Shown: positions 24,314 through 32,368 of the stretch, piece by piece
Numbering within the stretch: the stretch's first letter is position 1
Layout: the number at the start of each line of letters is the position of its first letter
Origin: CAMAXB01 sp964476565
GTDB lineage: Bacteria > Verrucomicrobiota > Verrucomicrobiia > Opitutales > Opitutaceae
NCBI GenBank assembly: GCA_964476565.1
Contig: CAYZBG010000009.1
Coordinates: 1-64,000 of the forward strand
Direction of reading: 5' to 3'
DNA length: 64,000 nt
The notes under the pieces: model-generated
Seen by the model: the letters and a program-made list of their open reading frames with translations, nothing else
Database searches by the model: none
Told to the model about the DNA's origin: nothing
Program-made: the position numbers and the translations under genes

Positions 24314-25840
24314 ATGAACCGCACCGTCGCCATCGTCGGCCGACCCAACGTCGGCAAGAGCCGGCTCTTCAACCGGCTCGCGCGGAAGCGCATCTCCATC
24401 GTGCACGACCAGGCCGGTGTCACCCGCGACGTGATCTCGACCGAGGTGGCGGACGGCGCCTACACGCTGCTCGACACGGGTGGACTCGGTTTGAAGGGCG
24501 GCGAGACCACGCGGGAACTGATCCAGGCGTCCGAGGAGCAGGTCGGCTTTGCCATCGATACGGCGGCGTTGATCCTCTTCATCATCGACGGCCTCGAGGG
24601 CCTGACCGAACTCGACACGCGCATCGCCCAGCGTCTGCGCAAGAGCAAGAAGGAGGTCGTGCTGGTGATCAACAAGGCCGACTTCGGCGACGAAAAGGTC
24701 GACCTGGCCGAGGCCTACCGGCTGGGTCTCGGCGAGCCGCTGCGTGTCTCGGCCGAGCACGGCCGCGGCGAGGAGGAACTGCGGGCTGAGATCGTCCGCC
24801 GGCTCGGCCCGCCGCCGGTGGCCGAGGCTCCCGTCGAGCGGACGGCCGAGGATCCCTTGTGCGTGTGCTTCATCGGCCGCCCGAATGTGGGCAAGTCGTC
24901 GCTGAGCAACCGCCTGCTCCAGAGCGACCGCCTGATCGTGAGCGACGTGCCCGGCACGACCCGCGATGCGATCGTGCTCCCGTTCGAGTTCAAGGGGCGC
25001 GACGGACGGATGTATCCGTTCAAGCTGATCGACACCGCCGGCATCAAGGCGCAGACCAAGCTCGCGTCGCCGGTTGAGTACTTTTCCCGCCTGCGTTCGC
25101 TCGATGCGATCAAGCAGACGGACGTGGTTTTCCTCGTGCTCGACGCGGCCGACGGGGTGACGCAACAGGACAAGGCGATCGCGGGCGAGGCCGTCAAGGA
25201 GCGCAAGCCGATCGTGGTCGTGGTCAACAAATGGGACCTGGTGAAAAAGGCCTTTGCGAAACACGAAGAGCCTACCTTTGGCCAGGAAGGCGGTCTCGGC
25301 GCCTACCAGAACGAGCGGGAGTACCGCCAGCAGTACGAGCGCGCGGTGTTTGACCGGCTGTTTTTCACCCCGGGGGCGCCGCTGATTTTTGTGTCCGCGA
25401 TGAGCGGTTACGAGGTCGACCGGATGCTGAATGCCGCGGTCAAACTGCACCGGACGCTCGACAAGAAGCTGCCGACGGCGCGATTGAACAAGACGATCGG
25501 CTATCTGACCGAGCGGACTCCGCCGCCTTCCGTCGGCGGTCAACGTTTCCGTGTCTACTACGCCGTGCAGACCGGCAACCGTCCTTTCCGCATCAAGCTG
25601 TTCTGCAACCGCGAGGAGAAGCTGACCGAACAGTACCGGCGCTACCTCGAGGCGGGGCTGGTCGACGAGTTCGGCCTCAACGGCTGCCCGATCTATTTTG
25701 ATCTTGTCGGCAAGGAGTACCGCGAGATCGGCGAGCGCCTCGACGCCGCAGCCCGGCGCGAAAAGGCCAACGTGAAGAAGCCGAAGTGGCGCGAGCAGGA
25801 GAAGCAGGAAGCCCCTTCCGATGAAACCCTCGAAGACTGA
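24314..25840 (+). CDS. der: Ribosome biogenesis GTPase Der
   Basis: Der (EngA) is an essential GTPase of 50S assembly. The 508-residue protein has two tandem G domains: the first with G-R-P-N-V-G-K-S, G-V-T-R-D, D-T-G-G and N-K-A-D; the second (from about 180) with G-R-P-N-V-G-K-S-S, G-T-T-R-D, D-T-A-G-I and N-K-W-D. A KH-like C-terminal domain follows (about 385-475) and then a Lys/Glu-rich tail. Length is at the upper end for the family. The next gene overlaps its end by 20 bases. Confidence 0.98.
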   Translation: MNRTVAIVGRPNVGKSRLFNRLARKRISIVHDQAGVTRDVISTEVADGAYTLLDTGGLGLKGGETTRELIQASEEQVGFAIDTAALILFIIDGLEGLTELDTRIAQRLRKSKKEVVLVINKADFGDEKVDLAEAYRLGLGEPLRVSAEHGRGEEELRAEIVRRLGPPPVAEAPVERTAEDPLCVCFIGRPNVGKSSLSNRLLQSDRLIVSDVPGTTRDAIVLPFEFKGRDGRMYPFKLIDTAGIKAQTKLASPVEYFSRLRSLDAIKQTDVVFLVLDAADGVTQQDKAIAGEAVKERKPIVVVVNKWDLVKKAFAKHEEPTFGQEGGLGAYQNEREYRQQYERAVFDRLFFTPGAPLIFVSAMSGYEVDRMLNAAVKLHRTLDKKLPTARLNKTIGYLTERTPPPSVGGQRFRVYYAVQTGNRPFRIKLFCNREEKLTEQYRRYLEAGLVDEFGLNGCPIYFDLVGKEYREIGERLDAAARREKANVKKPKWREQEKQEAPSDETLED

Positions 25841-26738
25841 TTACCGGGGATGGCAGGCAGTCCGTCTGGCCACCCGGCGGTTTGAACTGATTGCGCCGCT
25901 CGAGTTCGGTCCGCGCGTCCTTTCCCTGCGCTCCCTCGCCGCCGGCGGCAACCTGCTGTTCGAGTTTCCCCGCGAGGAGGGTGGCGCGGCCGGGCCCGAC
26001 GGACTCAAGCTGCGCGGCGGCCATCGTCTCTGGCATGCGCCGGAGCATATCGTGCGCACCTACCAGCCCGATCATGCCGCGCCGGAGGTGACATTGGGCC
26101 GTGCCGGCGTCCGCCTGGCCGCGCCGGCCGAGGCGAAGACCGGCGTGGCCAAGACCGTGTCGCTCGACGTGGTCAACGACCGCACGATCCGCGTGACGCA
26201 CACCCTCGCCAACGCCGGCCTCTGGCCAATCGAGACGGCGCCGTGGGCCCTGACCATGATGCGCCGCGGCGGTTACGGCGTCGTTCCGCTCATGCCCAAG
26301 GGCAGCCACGCCGCTGGCGACCTGCTGCCCACCTACACGATCGTGCCGTGGAGCTACACCGACCTTTCGCTCCGCTGCTGGGACCTGCACACCGACTTCA
26401 TCGGCATCGACACGCGCAAGGCCCGGGTGCCCCAGAAGCTGGGCCTGACCAACTACCCGGGCTGGTCGGCCTACTGGCTCGACGGCGTCACCTTCGTGAA
26501 GCACGCGGAGGTGAAATCCGGAGCGACGTATCCTGATTTTGGATGCGCGTTCGAGACCTTCTGCAACGATACGATGATCGAGTTTGAGACCCTCGGACCG
26601 CTGGAGCAGATGCCTCCGAGCGGTTCCCTCGTGCACGTCGAACACTGGGGCATCCTGGACGGACTCGACCGTCCGTCGACGGATGCCGCGTTCGCCAAGC
26701 TCGCCCGGGCGGTCGTCGCCTGGCGGCGCGGGTTTTAA
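25821..26738 (+). CDS. Mutarotase-like protein (DUF4380-like)
   Basis: The 305-residue protein has no signal peptide and is rich in beta-strand patterns, aromatic residues and Gly turns, such as G-P-R-V-L-S-L-R, G-G-H-R-L-W-H-A-P-E and L-V-H-V-E-H-W-G-I-L. This resembles galactose mutarotase-like carbohydrate-binding folds annotated as DUF4380 in Verrucomicrobia; I place it by pattern only. G-G-H-R-L-W-H recalls a ligand His. It starts inside the last 20 bases of der, so it is translationally coupled to it. Confidence 0.65.
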   Translation: MKPSKTDYRGWQAVRLATRRFELIAPLEFGPRVLSLRSLAAGGNLLFEFPREEGGAAGPDGLKLRGGHRLWHAPEHIVRTYQPDHAAPEVTLGRAGVRLAAPAEAKTGVAKTVSLDVVNDRTIRVTHTLANAGLWPIETAPWALTMMRRGGYGVVPLMPKGSHAAGDLLPTYTIVPWSYTDLSLRCWDLHTDFIGIDTRKARVPQKLGLTNYPGWSAYWLDGVTFVKHAEVKSGATYPDFGCAFETFCNDTMIEFETLGPLEQMPPSGSLVHVEHWGILDGLDRPSTDAAFAKLARAVVAWRRGF

Positions 26739-26755
26739 GCCGGACGTTCCCCGCC

Positions 26756-27736
26756 ATGGCGCCGTTGCGGCTGGTCTTCATGGGGTCCGACCCAATCGCC
26801 TGTCCCCTGCTGGACTGGCTGGCCGGGGAGGGGGCCGCACAGGCCTCACTGGTGGCCGTCTATACCCAGCCGGACCGTCCGGTCGGTCGCGGCCAACGGG
26901 TGGCGGCCAACGGGGTCAAGCTCTGGGCCGCCGCGCGCGGCCTGCCAGTGTATCAGCCGGAGAAGCTGACGGAATCGGTGCGGGGCGAACTCGCGGCGCT
27001 TCGTCCCGATCTGGTGCTGGTCATGGCCTACGGGCACATCCTGCGCCAGGACTTCATCGACACGCCCCGGCTCGGTACACTGAACCTGCATGCGTCGCTC
27101 CTGCCCCGCTTTCGCGGCGCCTCACCCATCCAGACGGCGGTGGCGGCCGGCGTGACCGAGACCGGGGTGTCGCTCATGCGCATCGTGCGGCAACTCGACG
27201 CCGGCCCGGTCGCCGACGTGGAACGGGTGCCCGTGGGACCGCTCGATACCGCGGCGGACATCGAAGGCCGCCTCGCCGGCGCGTGTGTGCCGCTGGTGCG
27301 CCGGACCCTGCCGGACCTGGTGGAGGGCCGCCTCGCCTTTGTCGAGCAACCCGCCGTCGGGGTGACGTTTTGCCGCCGCCTCGTCAAAGACGACGGCGTG
27401 CTCGACTTCAGTGCACCGGCGTCGGTCCTCGCGGCCCGCATCAACGGACTTTTCCCGTGGCCGGCCTGTCAGACCGAGATTGCCGGCCAGCCGATCAAGC
27501 TCGGCCTGGCTGACGCCGTCGAAGGCTCCGGTTCGCCGGGGCAGGTCGTGGGGGCCGACGAGGCCGGCCTGCTCGTAGCCACGGGCAAAGGGGTGCTGCG
27601 GCTGCGTCGGCTGCAGCGTCCGGGCGGCCGCATGTTGCCGGCGCCGGAGTTCTTGCGCGGCTTTCCCGTTGCCACCGGCACGCTGCTGCCGTCCCGGCCC
27701 CTGCCGGTGCTCGAGGCGGTGACGCCGTTCCGGTGA
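26756..27736 (+). CDS. fmt: Methionyl-tRNA formyltransferase
   Basis: Fmt formylates initiator Met-tRNA using 10-formyl-THF. The 326-residue protein contains F-M-G-S-D-P-I-A near the start, Y-T-Q-P-D-R-P-V-G-R-G, the catalytic region N-L-H-A-S-L-L-P-R-F-R-G-A-S-P-I-Q (Asn, His and a later Asp), and G-V-S-L-M-R-I-V-R-Q-L-D-A-G-P-V. The C-terminal domain (about 215-320) is present. def, often paired with fmt, is not next to it. It starts 18 bases after the mutarotase-like gene. Confidence 0.96.
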   Translation: MAPLRLVFMGSDPIACPLLDWLAGEGAAQASLVAVYTQPDRPVGRGQRVAANGVKLWAAARGLPVYQPEKLTESVRGELAALRPDLVLVMAYGHILRQDFIDTPRLGTLNLHASLLPRFRGASPIQTAVAAGVTETGVSLMRIVRQLDAGPVADVERVPVGPLDTAADIEGRLAGACVPLVRRTLPDLVEGRLAFVEQPAVGVTFCRRLVKDDGVLDFSAPASVLAARINGLFPWPACQTEIAGQPIKLGLADAVEGSGSPGQVVGADEAGLLVATGKGVLRLRRLQRPGGRMLPAPEFLRGFPVATGTLLPSRPLPVLEAVTPFR

Positions 27737-27803
27737 GAGCGGCGGCGCTGTGGGTCCGCACGAGGCGCTTGTTTTTGGCGGAGGATTCCGCAAGGTCGCA
27801 GGC

Positions 27804-28388
27804 ATGTTGAAAGCAGTACTCTTTGGCGTGGCGGCGGCGGGACTTGCCGTCCTCGCCCCCCGGCCTATGGCCGCCCAGTCCCTGCCCATGGAATTGGCCA
27901 ACCTCCGCGAGGACGTTCGCCTGCTCACGCAGCGCACCGGCGAACTCGCGATGCGGGTCGAGCAACTCGAGCGTGAGAACGCCGAACTCCGGCGTCAGAC
28001 CGGCGGCGCTTCGCAAACCTACGCCACGGTCGTGCAGTTGAACGAGGCCGTCGCCGAGCTCAACCGCACCATCCGTTCCGCCGCTGCGAGCACGAAGAAC
28101 GAGACCTTGCAGCAAGTGAGCGGGCAGATGGAGCGTCTGGCCCGCCAGACCAACGCGGCGATCGATTCGCTGGCGAAGGGCATGGCCACCCGCGCGACGG
28201 TGCAGACGACGTTCAGCGAGGATTTTCCGAAGGAGGGTATCAGCTACACGGTACAGCGGGGCGACACGCTGTCCTCGATCGCCCAGAAGCACGGCGTGAG
28301 CATGCGCGATATCCAGAACGCCAACAAGATTGCGGACCCGACCAAGATTCAGGTCGGCCAGACCCTCTTCATTCCGGGAGCGAAATAA
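27804..28388 (+). CDS. Secreted LysM-domain protein with coiled coil
   Basis: The 194-residue protein has an N-terminal signal peptide (M-L-K-A-V-L-F-G, cleavage after A-A-Q), a long heptad coiled coil (about 28-120, L-A-N-L-R-E-D-V through S-L-A-K), and one C-terminal LysM domain (about 145-192: Y-T-V-Q-R-G-D-T-L-S-S-I-A-Q through Q-V-G-Q-T-L-F-I-P). LysM binds peptidoglycan, so the protein is likely periplasmic and linked to the wall. Start 27804 is chosen for the signal peptide; the frame extends 18 codons further upstream. A terminator lies about 60 bases after the stop. Confidence 0.88.
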   Translation: MLKAVLFGVAAAGLAVLAPRPMAAQSLPMELANLREDVRLLTQRTGELAMRVEQLERENAELRRQTGGASQTYATVVQLNEAVAELNRTIRSAAASTKNETLQQVSGQMERLARQTNAAIDSLAKGMATRATVQTTFSEDFPKEGISYTVQRGDTLSSIAQKHGVSMRDIQNANKIADPTKIQVGQTLFIPGAK

Positions 28389-28404
28389 CCCGACCTCGCG
28401 GAGC

Positions 28405-28517
28405 GGAAAATCCCGAATCCCCAAAGTCCAAATCCGAAGTAACAGCTCGCCCGCGACGGGCGTTTTTGAGTTTCGATCCTCTTTGCGATTTGGACCTTTG
28501 GCGTTTGTGATTTTCCC
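28405..28517. repeat. Imperfect inverted repeat between LysM gene and parB
   Basis: The arm at 28405-28434 (containing CCCCAAAGTCCAAATC) is an imperfect reverse complement of 28487-28517 (starting GATTTGGACCTTTGGCG). The arms are AT-richer than the surrounding genes and of the ATTTGG/CCAAAGTCC type known as dispersed repeats in Planctomycetes and Verrucomicrobia, by recollection. The 52-base interior carries the terminator at 28448-28467. Seen directly: the pairing. Inferred: that it belongs to a repeat family. Confidence 0.65.
28448..28467 (+). terminator. Intrinsic terminator between LysM gene and parB
   Basis: CGCCCG (28448-28453) pairs with CGGGCG (28457-28462) around a three-base CGA loop and is followed by TTTTT. 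It lies 59 bases after the LysM stop, inside the longer inverted repeat 28405-28517. Confidence 0.85.
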
Positions 28518-28551
28518 AACCTTATTTTGCTCACGAAAGAGATAATCTAAC

Positions 28552-29490
28552 ATGGCAGCCCCCAAATCCCGACTCGGCCGCGGTCTCGGCGGATTAATCG
28601 CCAGTGCGGCGCCGGCCAAACCTGTGCCCGAACCCGCACCGGCCAAGGCCGCCGCGCCTGCAACACCCTCTGCCGCGCCTGCGCCGGCGCCGGCCGCGCC
28701 CGGGTTCATGGAGGTGGCGGTGCATCTCGTGGAGCCGAGCCCTTATCAGGCGCGCCGCGAGATCACGGCGGAGCAGTTGCAGGAGCTGGCCGACAGCATC
28801 CGGGCGGAGGGTTTGCTGCAGCCGATCGTGGTGCGCCGCCACGGGGAAAAATTTCAGCTGATCGCCGGCGAGCGGCGCTGGCGCGCGTTCCAGCAGCTCA
28901 AGATCAAGGTGATCCCGGCGCGGGTCGTCGAGGCGAGCAACGCCTCGTCAGCCGCCCTGGGCCTGATCGAGAATCTCCAGCGGGAGGGTTTGAATCCGCT
29001 CGAAGAGGCCTACGGCTACGCGAGCCTGATCCGCGATTTTGATCTCACCCAGGAGGCCGCCGCTGAGCGGGTGGGGAAGAGCCGGGCGGCGGTGGCCAAC
29101 GCCCTGCGCCTGCTGGCCCTCGATGCCGAGCTGCAGGGCTACCTCGCCAAGGGGCATCTCTCCGTGGGGCACGCCAAGGTGCTGCTCGGCGTCGAGGACG
29201 CGGCGCAGCGGGCGGTGCTGGCCCGCCGGGTCATCGAAGGTGGCCTGAGCGTCCGCGCGACCGAAGCACTGGTGCAGGCCAAGAAAGCCGGCGTGGTGGT
29301 GCCGGTAGCCGGACGCAAGGTGCCGGCCGTCGAGGCCGCCGCGGTCAACGGGATCGAGAAGAAGCTCACGTCGCACCTGGGGGCGAGGGTTTCGCTCAAG
29401 CATTCGCCCAAGCGGGGCAAGATTGTGATCGAGTATGCAGGCAACGACGACCTGCAACGCATCCTGGAGAAACTCGGGGTGGAGGCCTGA
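28552..29490 (+). CDS. parB: Chromosome-partitioning protein ParB
   Basis: The 312-residue protein starts with the ParB N-terminal motif L-G-R-G-L-G-G-L-I, has an Ala/Pro linker (about 20-55), a ParB/Srx CTPase domain with P-Y-Q-x-R, the G-E-R-R-W-R-A-F box (near residue 105) and I-E-N-L-Q-R-E-x-L-N-P-L-E-E-A, and then the KorB-like HTH (about 155-205). It loads at parS and recruits the partition machinery. No parA gene is next to it; the upstream neighbour is a LysM gene. No match to the classical parS palindrome was found in the window. Confidence 0.95.
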   Translation: MAAPKSRLGRGLGGLIASAAPAKPVPEPAPAKAAAPATPSAAPAPAPAAPGFMEVAVHLVEPSPYQARREITAEQLQELADSIRAEGLLQPIVVRRHGEKFQLIAGERRWRAFQQLKIKVIPARVVEASNASSAALGLIENLQREGLNPLEEAYGYASLIRDFDLTQEAAAERVGKSRAAVANALRLLALDAELQGYLAKGHLSVGHAKVLLGVEDAAQRAVLARRVIEGGLSVRATEALVQAKKAGVVVPVAGRKVPAVEAAAVNGIEKKLTSHLGARVSLKHSPKRGKIVIEYAGNDDLQRILEKLGVEA

Positions 29491-29496
29491 GCCGAG

Positions 29497-31404
29497 GTGC
29501 CGATTCAACGTACCGGCCAGGCTGCCACCAAGGTCTTCAACGAAGCGGTTGAGGGCCTGGCCGATTTCGCCGACTACCTCCGACTCGATCCTATCCCGCC
29601 GGCCTGGCGGGAGCTGAAACGCTACTCGATCGCCAAGCTCCGACGGGACGCGCTCGCCGGCCTGACCGTGGCGATCGTGACGATTCCCCAGGCGATCGGC
29701 TTCGCCCTGGTCGTGGGCATTCCGGTCCAGGCCGTCTTGGTCACGGCGATCATCGGCGCGGCGTTCTGCGCCCTGTTCTCGTCGTCCCGCCACCTCGTCT
29801 TCGGCCCGACGAACACCATCTCGATCATCCTCGCCGGGGCGCTGGTGACGGTTGCCGCCGTGCCGCTGACGGCCCTGCAGAAGGTGCTCGTCATCGGCTG
29901 CCTCATGGGGGCGTTTCAGCTGGCTGCCGGGTTGTTCAAGCTGGGCAACCTCACCCACTTCATCTCGCGCACGGTGATCATCGCCTACAGCACCGCCGTG
30001 GGCATTTTGATCGCGGTCGGCCAAATCAGCAATCTGGTGGGCCTGGGCAGCCCGACCGATGTCAGTCTGCCGGGCACGGTCCGGCACATCCTCGACGGCC
30101 TGGTTCATCTGGATTTCAACCCGATGACGGCCGGTGTCGGTTGCGCGAGCCTCCTGCTGCTCATCTTGATCCGCCGGCTGAAACCCAACTGGCCCGATGG
30201 TCTGATCATGCTGGCTGCGTTTGGCGCCCTGGCGGTGTTTTACGGCCTCAGCGACTTCGGTGTACCGCTGGTGCGCGATGCCGGCGAGGTGGCCGGACAG
30301 ATGCCGCTCTTCGTCGGATTTCCGCTCAACGAGGAGGGACTCAAGCTCGTTCCCCAGGTGGCGAGCGCCGCGCTCGCGGCAGCGATCCTCGGCATGCTCG
30401 AGGCCATCTCGATTTCCAAGACCCTCGCCGCCCGCTCCGGCCAGGTGGTGAATCCGAATCAGGAACTGATCGGCATGGGCATCGGCAACCTTGCATCCAC
30501 CGCGTTCGGCGCGATGCCGGGCTCGGCGTCGTTCGTGCGCAGTTCGGTGAACTATCTGAGCAACGCAGCCACGCAGTTCTCCTCGGTGCTCGGCAGCGGC
30601 GCCGTGCTGGTGATCCTGCTGCTCATCGCTTCGTGGGTGAACTTCATCCCGGTCGCCGCCCTGGCGGCGTTCGTGATCATGATTTCAATCAAGCTGATCA
30701 ATCCGGAGCAGATCCGAATTGTCTGCCGCGCCACGCGCTCGGATGCGATCGTGTTTTGGACCACGCTGCTGGCCGCGCTCTTCCTGAAACTCGACACGGC
30801 GGTGTACGTGGGCATCGGCACCTCGCTGATGCTGTTCCTGCGCAAGGCGAGCGCGCCGTCGCTGGTCGAGTACGGCTTCAACGAACAAGGACAGCTTTCC
30901 CAGCTCGAAGAAACGCGGGAGCGCACCAATTCGGCCATCTCGATCGTGCACGTGGAAGGAGAACTTTTCTTCGGTGCCGCCGACTTGTTCCAGGAACAGG
31001 TGCGTTACCTCGCGGACGCGGGCGGCATCCGGGTGGTGATCCTGCGGATGAAGAACGCCCGTCACCTCGATGCCACGTCGGTCATGTCGCTCCTGCAATT
31101 GCACGAGTACCTGCGCAAGACCGAGCGCCATCTTCTCATCAGCGGCATCAATCCCGACGTGGAGCGCGTCCTGCAGGCGAGCGCAGCCTACGCGAAGATC
31201 GGCGCCGAGAACATCTTTCCGGCCGAGGCTAACCTGACCATGAGCACCAAGCGCGCCCTCCTGCGCGCCTCGCAGCTGCTCCAGCAGACCGGCGCCAAGC
31301 AGAAGGCGGAGGTGCGCATCTTTTACGACCGGAAGCGGGAGCAGTCCGTCGCGGAAACCGGACAGACGCAGGACGCGGACAAGCCGGGCGACTTTCAAAT
31401 CTAA
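29497..31404 (+). CDS. SulP family anion transporter with STAS domain
   Basis: The 635-residue protein is a SulP (SLC26-like) permease. After a 45-residue cytoplasmic N-terminus come about ten to twelve membrane segments (45-430), including I-P-Q-A-I-G-F-A-L-V-V-G and S-R-H-L-V-F-G-P-T-N-T-I-S. A C-terminal STAS domain (about 470-590) contains V-H-V-E-G-E-L-F-F-G-A-A-D. Substrates in this family range over sulfate, bicarbonate and dicarboxylates; the sequence does not say which. GTG 29497 follows the parB stop closely and may be translationally linked to it. Confidence 0.93.
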   Translation: MPIQRTGQAATKVFNEAVEGLADFADYLRLDPIPPAWRELKRYSIAKLRRDALAGLTVAIVTIPQAIGFALVVGIPVQAVLVTAIIGAAFCALFSSSRHLVFGPTNTISIILAGALVTVAAVPLTALQKVLVIGCLMGAFQLAAGLFKLGNLTHFISRTVIIAYSTAVGILIAVGQISNLVGLGSPTDVSLPGTVRHILDGLVHLDFNPMTAGVGCASLLLLILIRRLKPNWPDGLIMLAAFGALAVFYGLSDFGVPLVRDAGEVAGQMPLFVGFPLNEEGLKLVPQVASAALAAAILGMLEAISISKTLAARSGQVVNPNQELIGMGIGNLASTAFGAMPGSASFVRSSVNYLSNAATQFSSVLGSGAVLVILLLIASWVNFIPVAALAAFVIMISIKLINPEQIRIVCRATRSDAIVFWTTLLAALFLKLDTAVYVGIGTSLMLFLRKASAPSLVEYGFNEQGQLSQLEETRERTNSAISIVHVEGELFFGAADLFQEQVRYLADAGGIRVVILRMKNARHLDATSVMSLLQLHEYLRKTERHLLISGINPDVERVLQASAAYAKIGAENIFPAEANLTMSTKRALLRASQLLQQTGAKQKAEVRIFYDRKREQSVAETGQTQDADKPGDFQI

Positions 31405-31420
31405 GCGCAGAGGGGGCGGC

Positions 31421-31513
31421 TCAGAGCAGCCACAACCCGGCCACCCCCAGCAGGAGCAGCGCGGTCACCACGAGGAGGGCGGTACGTTCCTGGCGGGTAA
31501 TGCGAAAAAGCAT
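31421..31513 (-). CDS. Small membrane protein, 30 residues
   Basis: An ATG at 31513 (minus strand) opens a 30-codon frame: a basic start M-L-F-R-I-T-R-Q-E-R followed by a single hydrophobic segment of about 18 residues ending G-L-W-L-L. It has the size and shape of a single-span membrane peptide and fills an otherwise empty gap between the SulP gene and the redoxin. It could also be a remnant of a longer protein such as a ComEA-type N-terminus. No database comparison was possible. Confidence 0.35.
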   Translation of the reverse strand: MLFRITRQERTALLVVTALLLLGVAGLWLL

Positions 31514-31674
31514 GCCTGCGACTGCCAAAAGCGACAATCGATGGCAACAGCACTCTGACTGGCAGAAGCGAATGTCCGGCAAAATCGTCCCGCGTCCCTG
31601 GAATTTCCGTAACCCGTGGCTACCGTCCGCGTCGAACCAGGCGTTTGTTTACCCTCCAACCTCACGTGATCAAC

Positions 31675-32292
31675 ATGACGACGACGATCAAATCCTTCCT
31701 TCTCGCCACCCTCGGCCTGGCGGTTTTCGCCGCGGGTGTTTCTGCCAAGCAAGCGGTGGTCGGTCAGCCGGCTCCGAACTTCACCCTGACGGACATCAAC
31801 GGAAAGTCGCACACGCTCTCCGACTACAAGGGCAAGACCGTGGTCATCGAATGGGTGAACCCCGAATGCCCCTTTGTCGTGAAGCACTATGACAAGAGCG
31901 GGAACATTCCCTCGCTGCAAAAAGCCGCCACCGCGGACGGCGTCATCTGGCTGGCCATCAACTCCGGCCGCAATGGCGGTCAGGGCGACTTCAATCCCCA
32001 GCAGGTCGCGGCTTGGAAAGAGCGCACCAAGGCGGCCTACACCGCGTATCTGCGCGATCAGGACACCTCGATCGGCAAGCTCTATGGTGCCAAGGCTACG
32101 CCGCACCTCTTCGTGATCGATCCGACCGGCAAGCTCGTTTACGACGGTGCGATCGACAGCATCCGTTCCTCCCGCGTCGACGACATTGCCAAGGCGGAAA
32201 ACTATGTCACCTCGGCGCTTGCGGCCATCAAGGCTGGCAAGCCGGTCGCCACGCCGGTGACCGAAGCCTACGGCTGCAGCATCAAATACTGA
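31675..32292 (+). CDS. Secreted redoxin (AhpC/TSA-like)
   Basis: The 205-residue protein has a signal peptide (M-T-T-T-I-K-S-F, cleavage after V-S-A-K or nearby) and a thioredoxin-like redoxin domain (about 30-180) with P-A-P-N-F-T-L, N-P-E-C-P-F-V-V-K-H-Y (a single active-site Cys), T-P-H-L-F-V-I-D-P and a C-terminal E-A-Y-G-C-S-I-K-Y that could supply a resolving Cys. It lacks a CxxC motif, so it is closer to peroxiredoxin/redoxin types than to a classical thioredoxin. ATG 31675 begins the signal peptide; an ATG 10 codons upstream is less likely. A perfect palindromic terminator follows. Confidence 0.88.
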   Translation: MTTTIKSFLLATLGLAVFAAGVSAKQAVVGQPAPNFTLTDINGKSHTLSDYKGKTVVIEWVNPECPFVVKHYDKSGNIPSLQKAATADGVIWLAINSGRNGGQGDFNPQQVAAWKERTKAAYTAYLRDQDTSIGKLYGAKATPHLFVIDPTGKLVYDGAIDSIRSSRVDDIAKAENYVTSALAAIKAGKPVATPVTEAYGCSIKY

Positions 32293-32311
32293 GCCGCGGA
32301 CGACGACTGTC

Positions 32312-32355
32312 CCAACGAAAAGGCCGGAGCCCGCGGGCTCCGGCCTTTTCGTTGG
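32312..32355. terminator. Bidirectional terminator, perfect 44-bp palindrome
   Basis: Bases 32312-32333 and 32334-32355 are exact reverse complements (CCAACGAAAAGGCCGG on the left arm, CCGGCCTTTTCGTTGG on the right). A-tract and T-tract are symmetric, so the structure can end transcription from the redoxin (plus) and from dapF (minus). Its distances are 20 bp from the redoxin stop and 13 bp from the dapF stop. Confidence 0.9.
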
Positions 32356-32368
32356 TTGGGCGCGAAGG

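Noticed and set aside
22946..25543. An 865-codon minus-strand frame
   Set aside because: Antisense to the aminotransferase and der genes; no recognisable motif.
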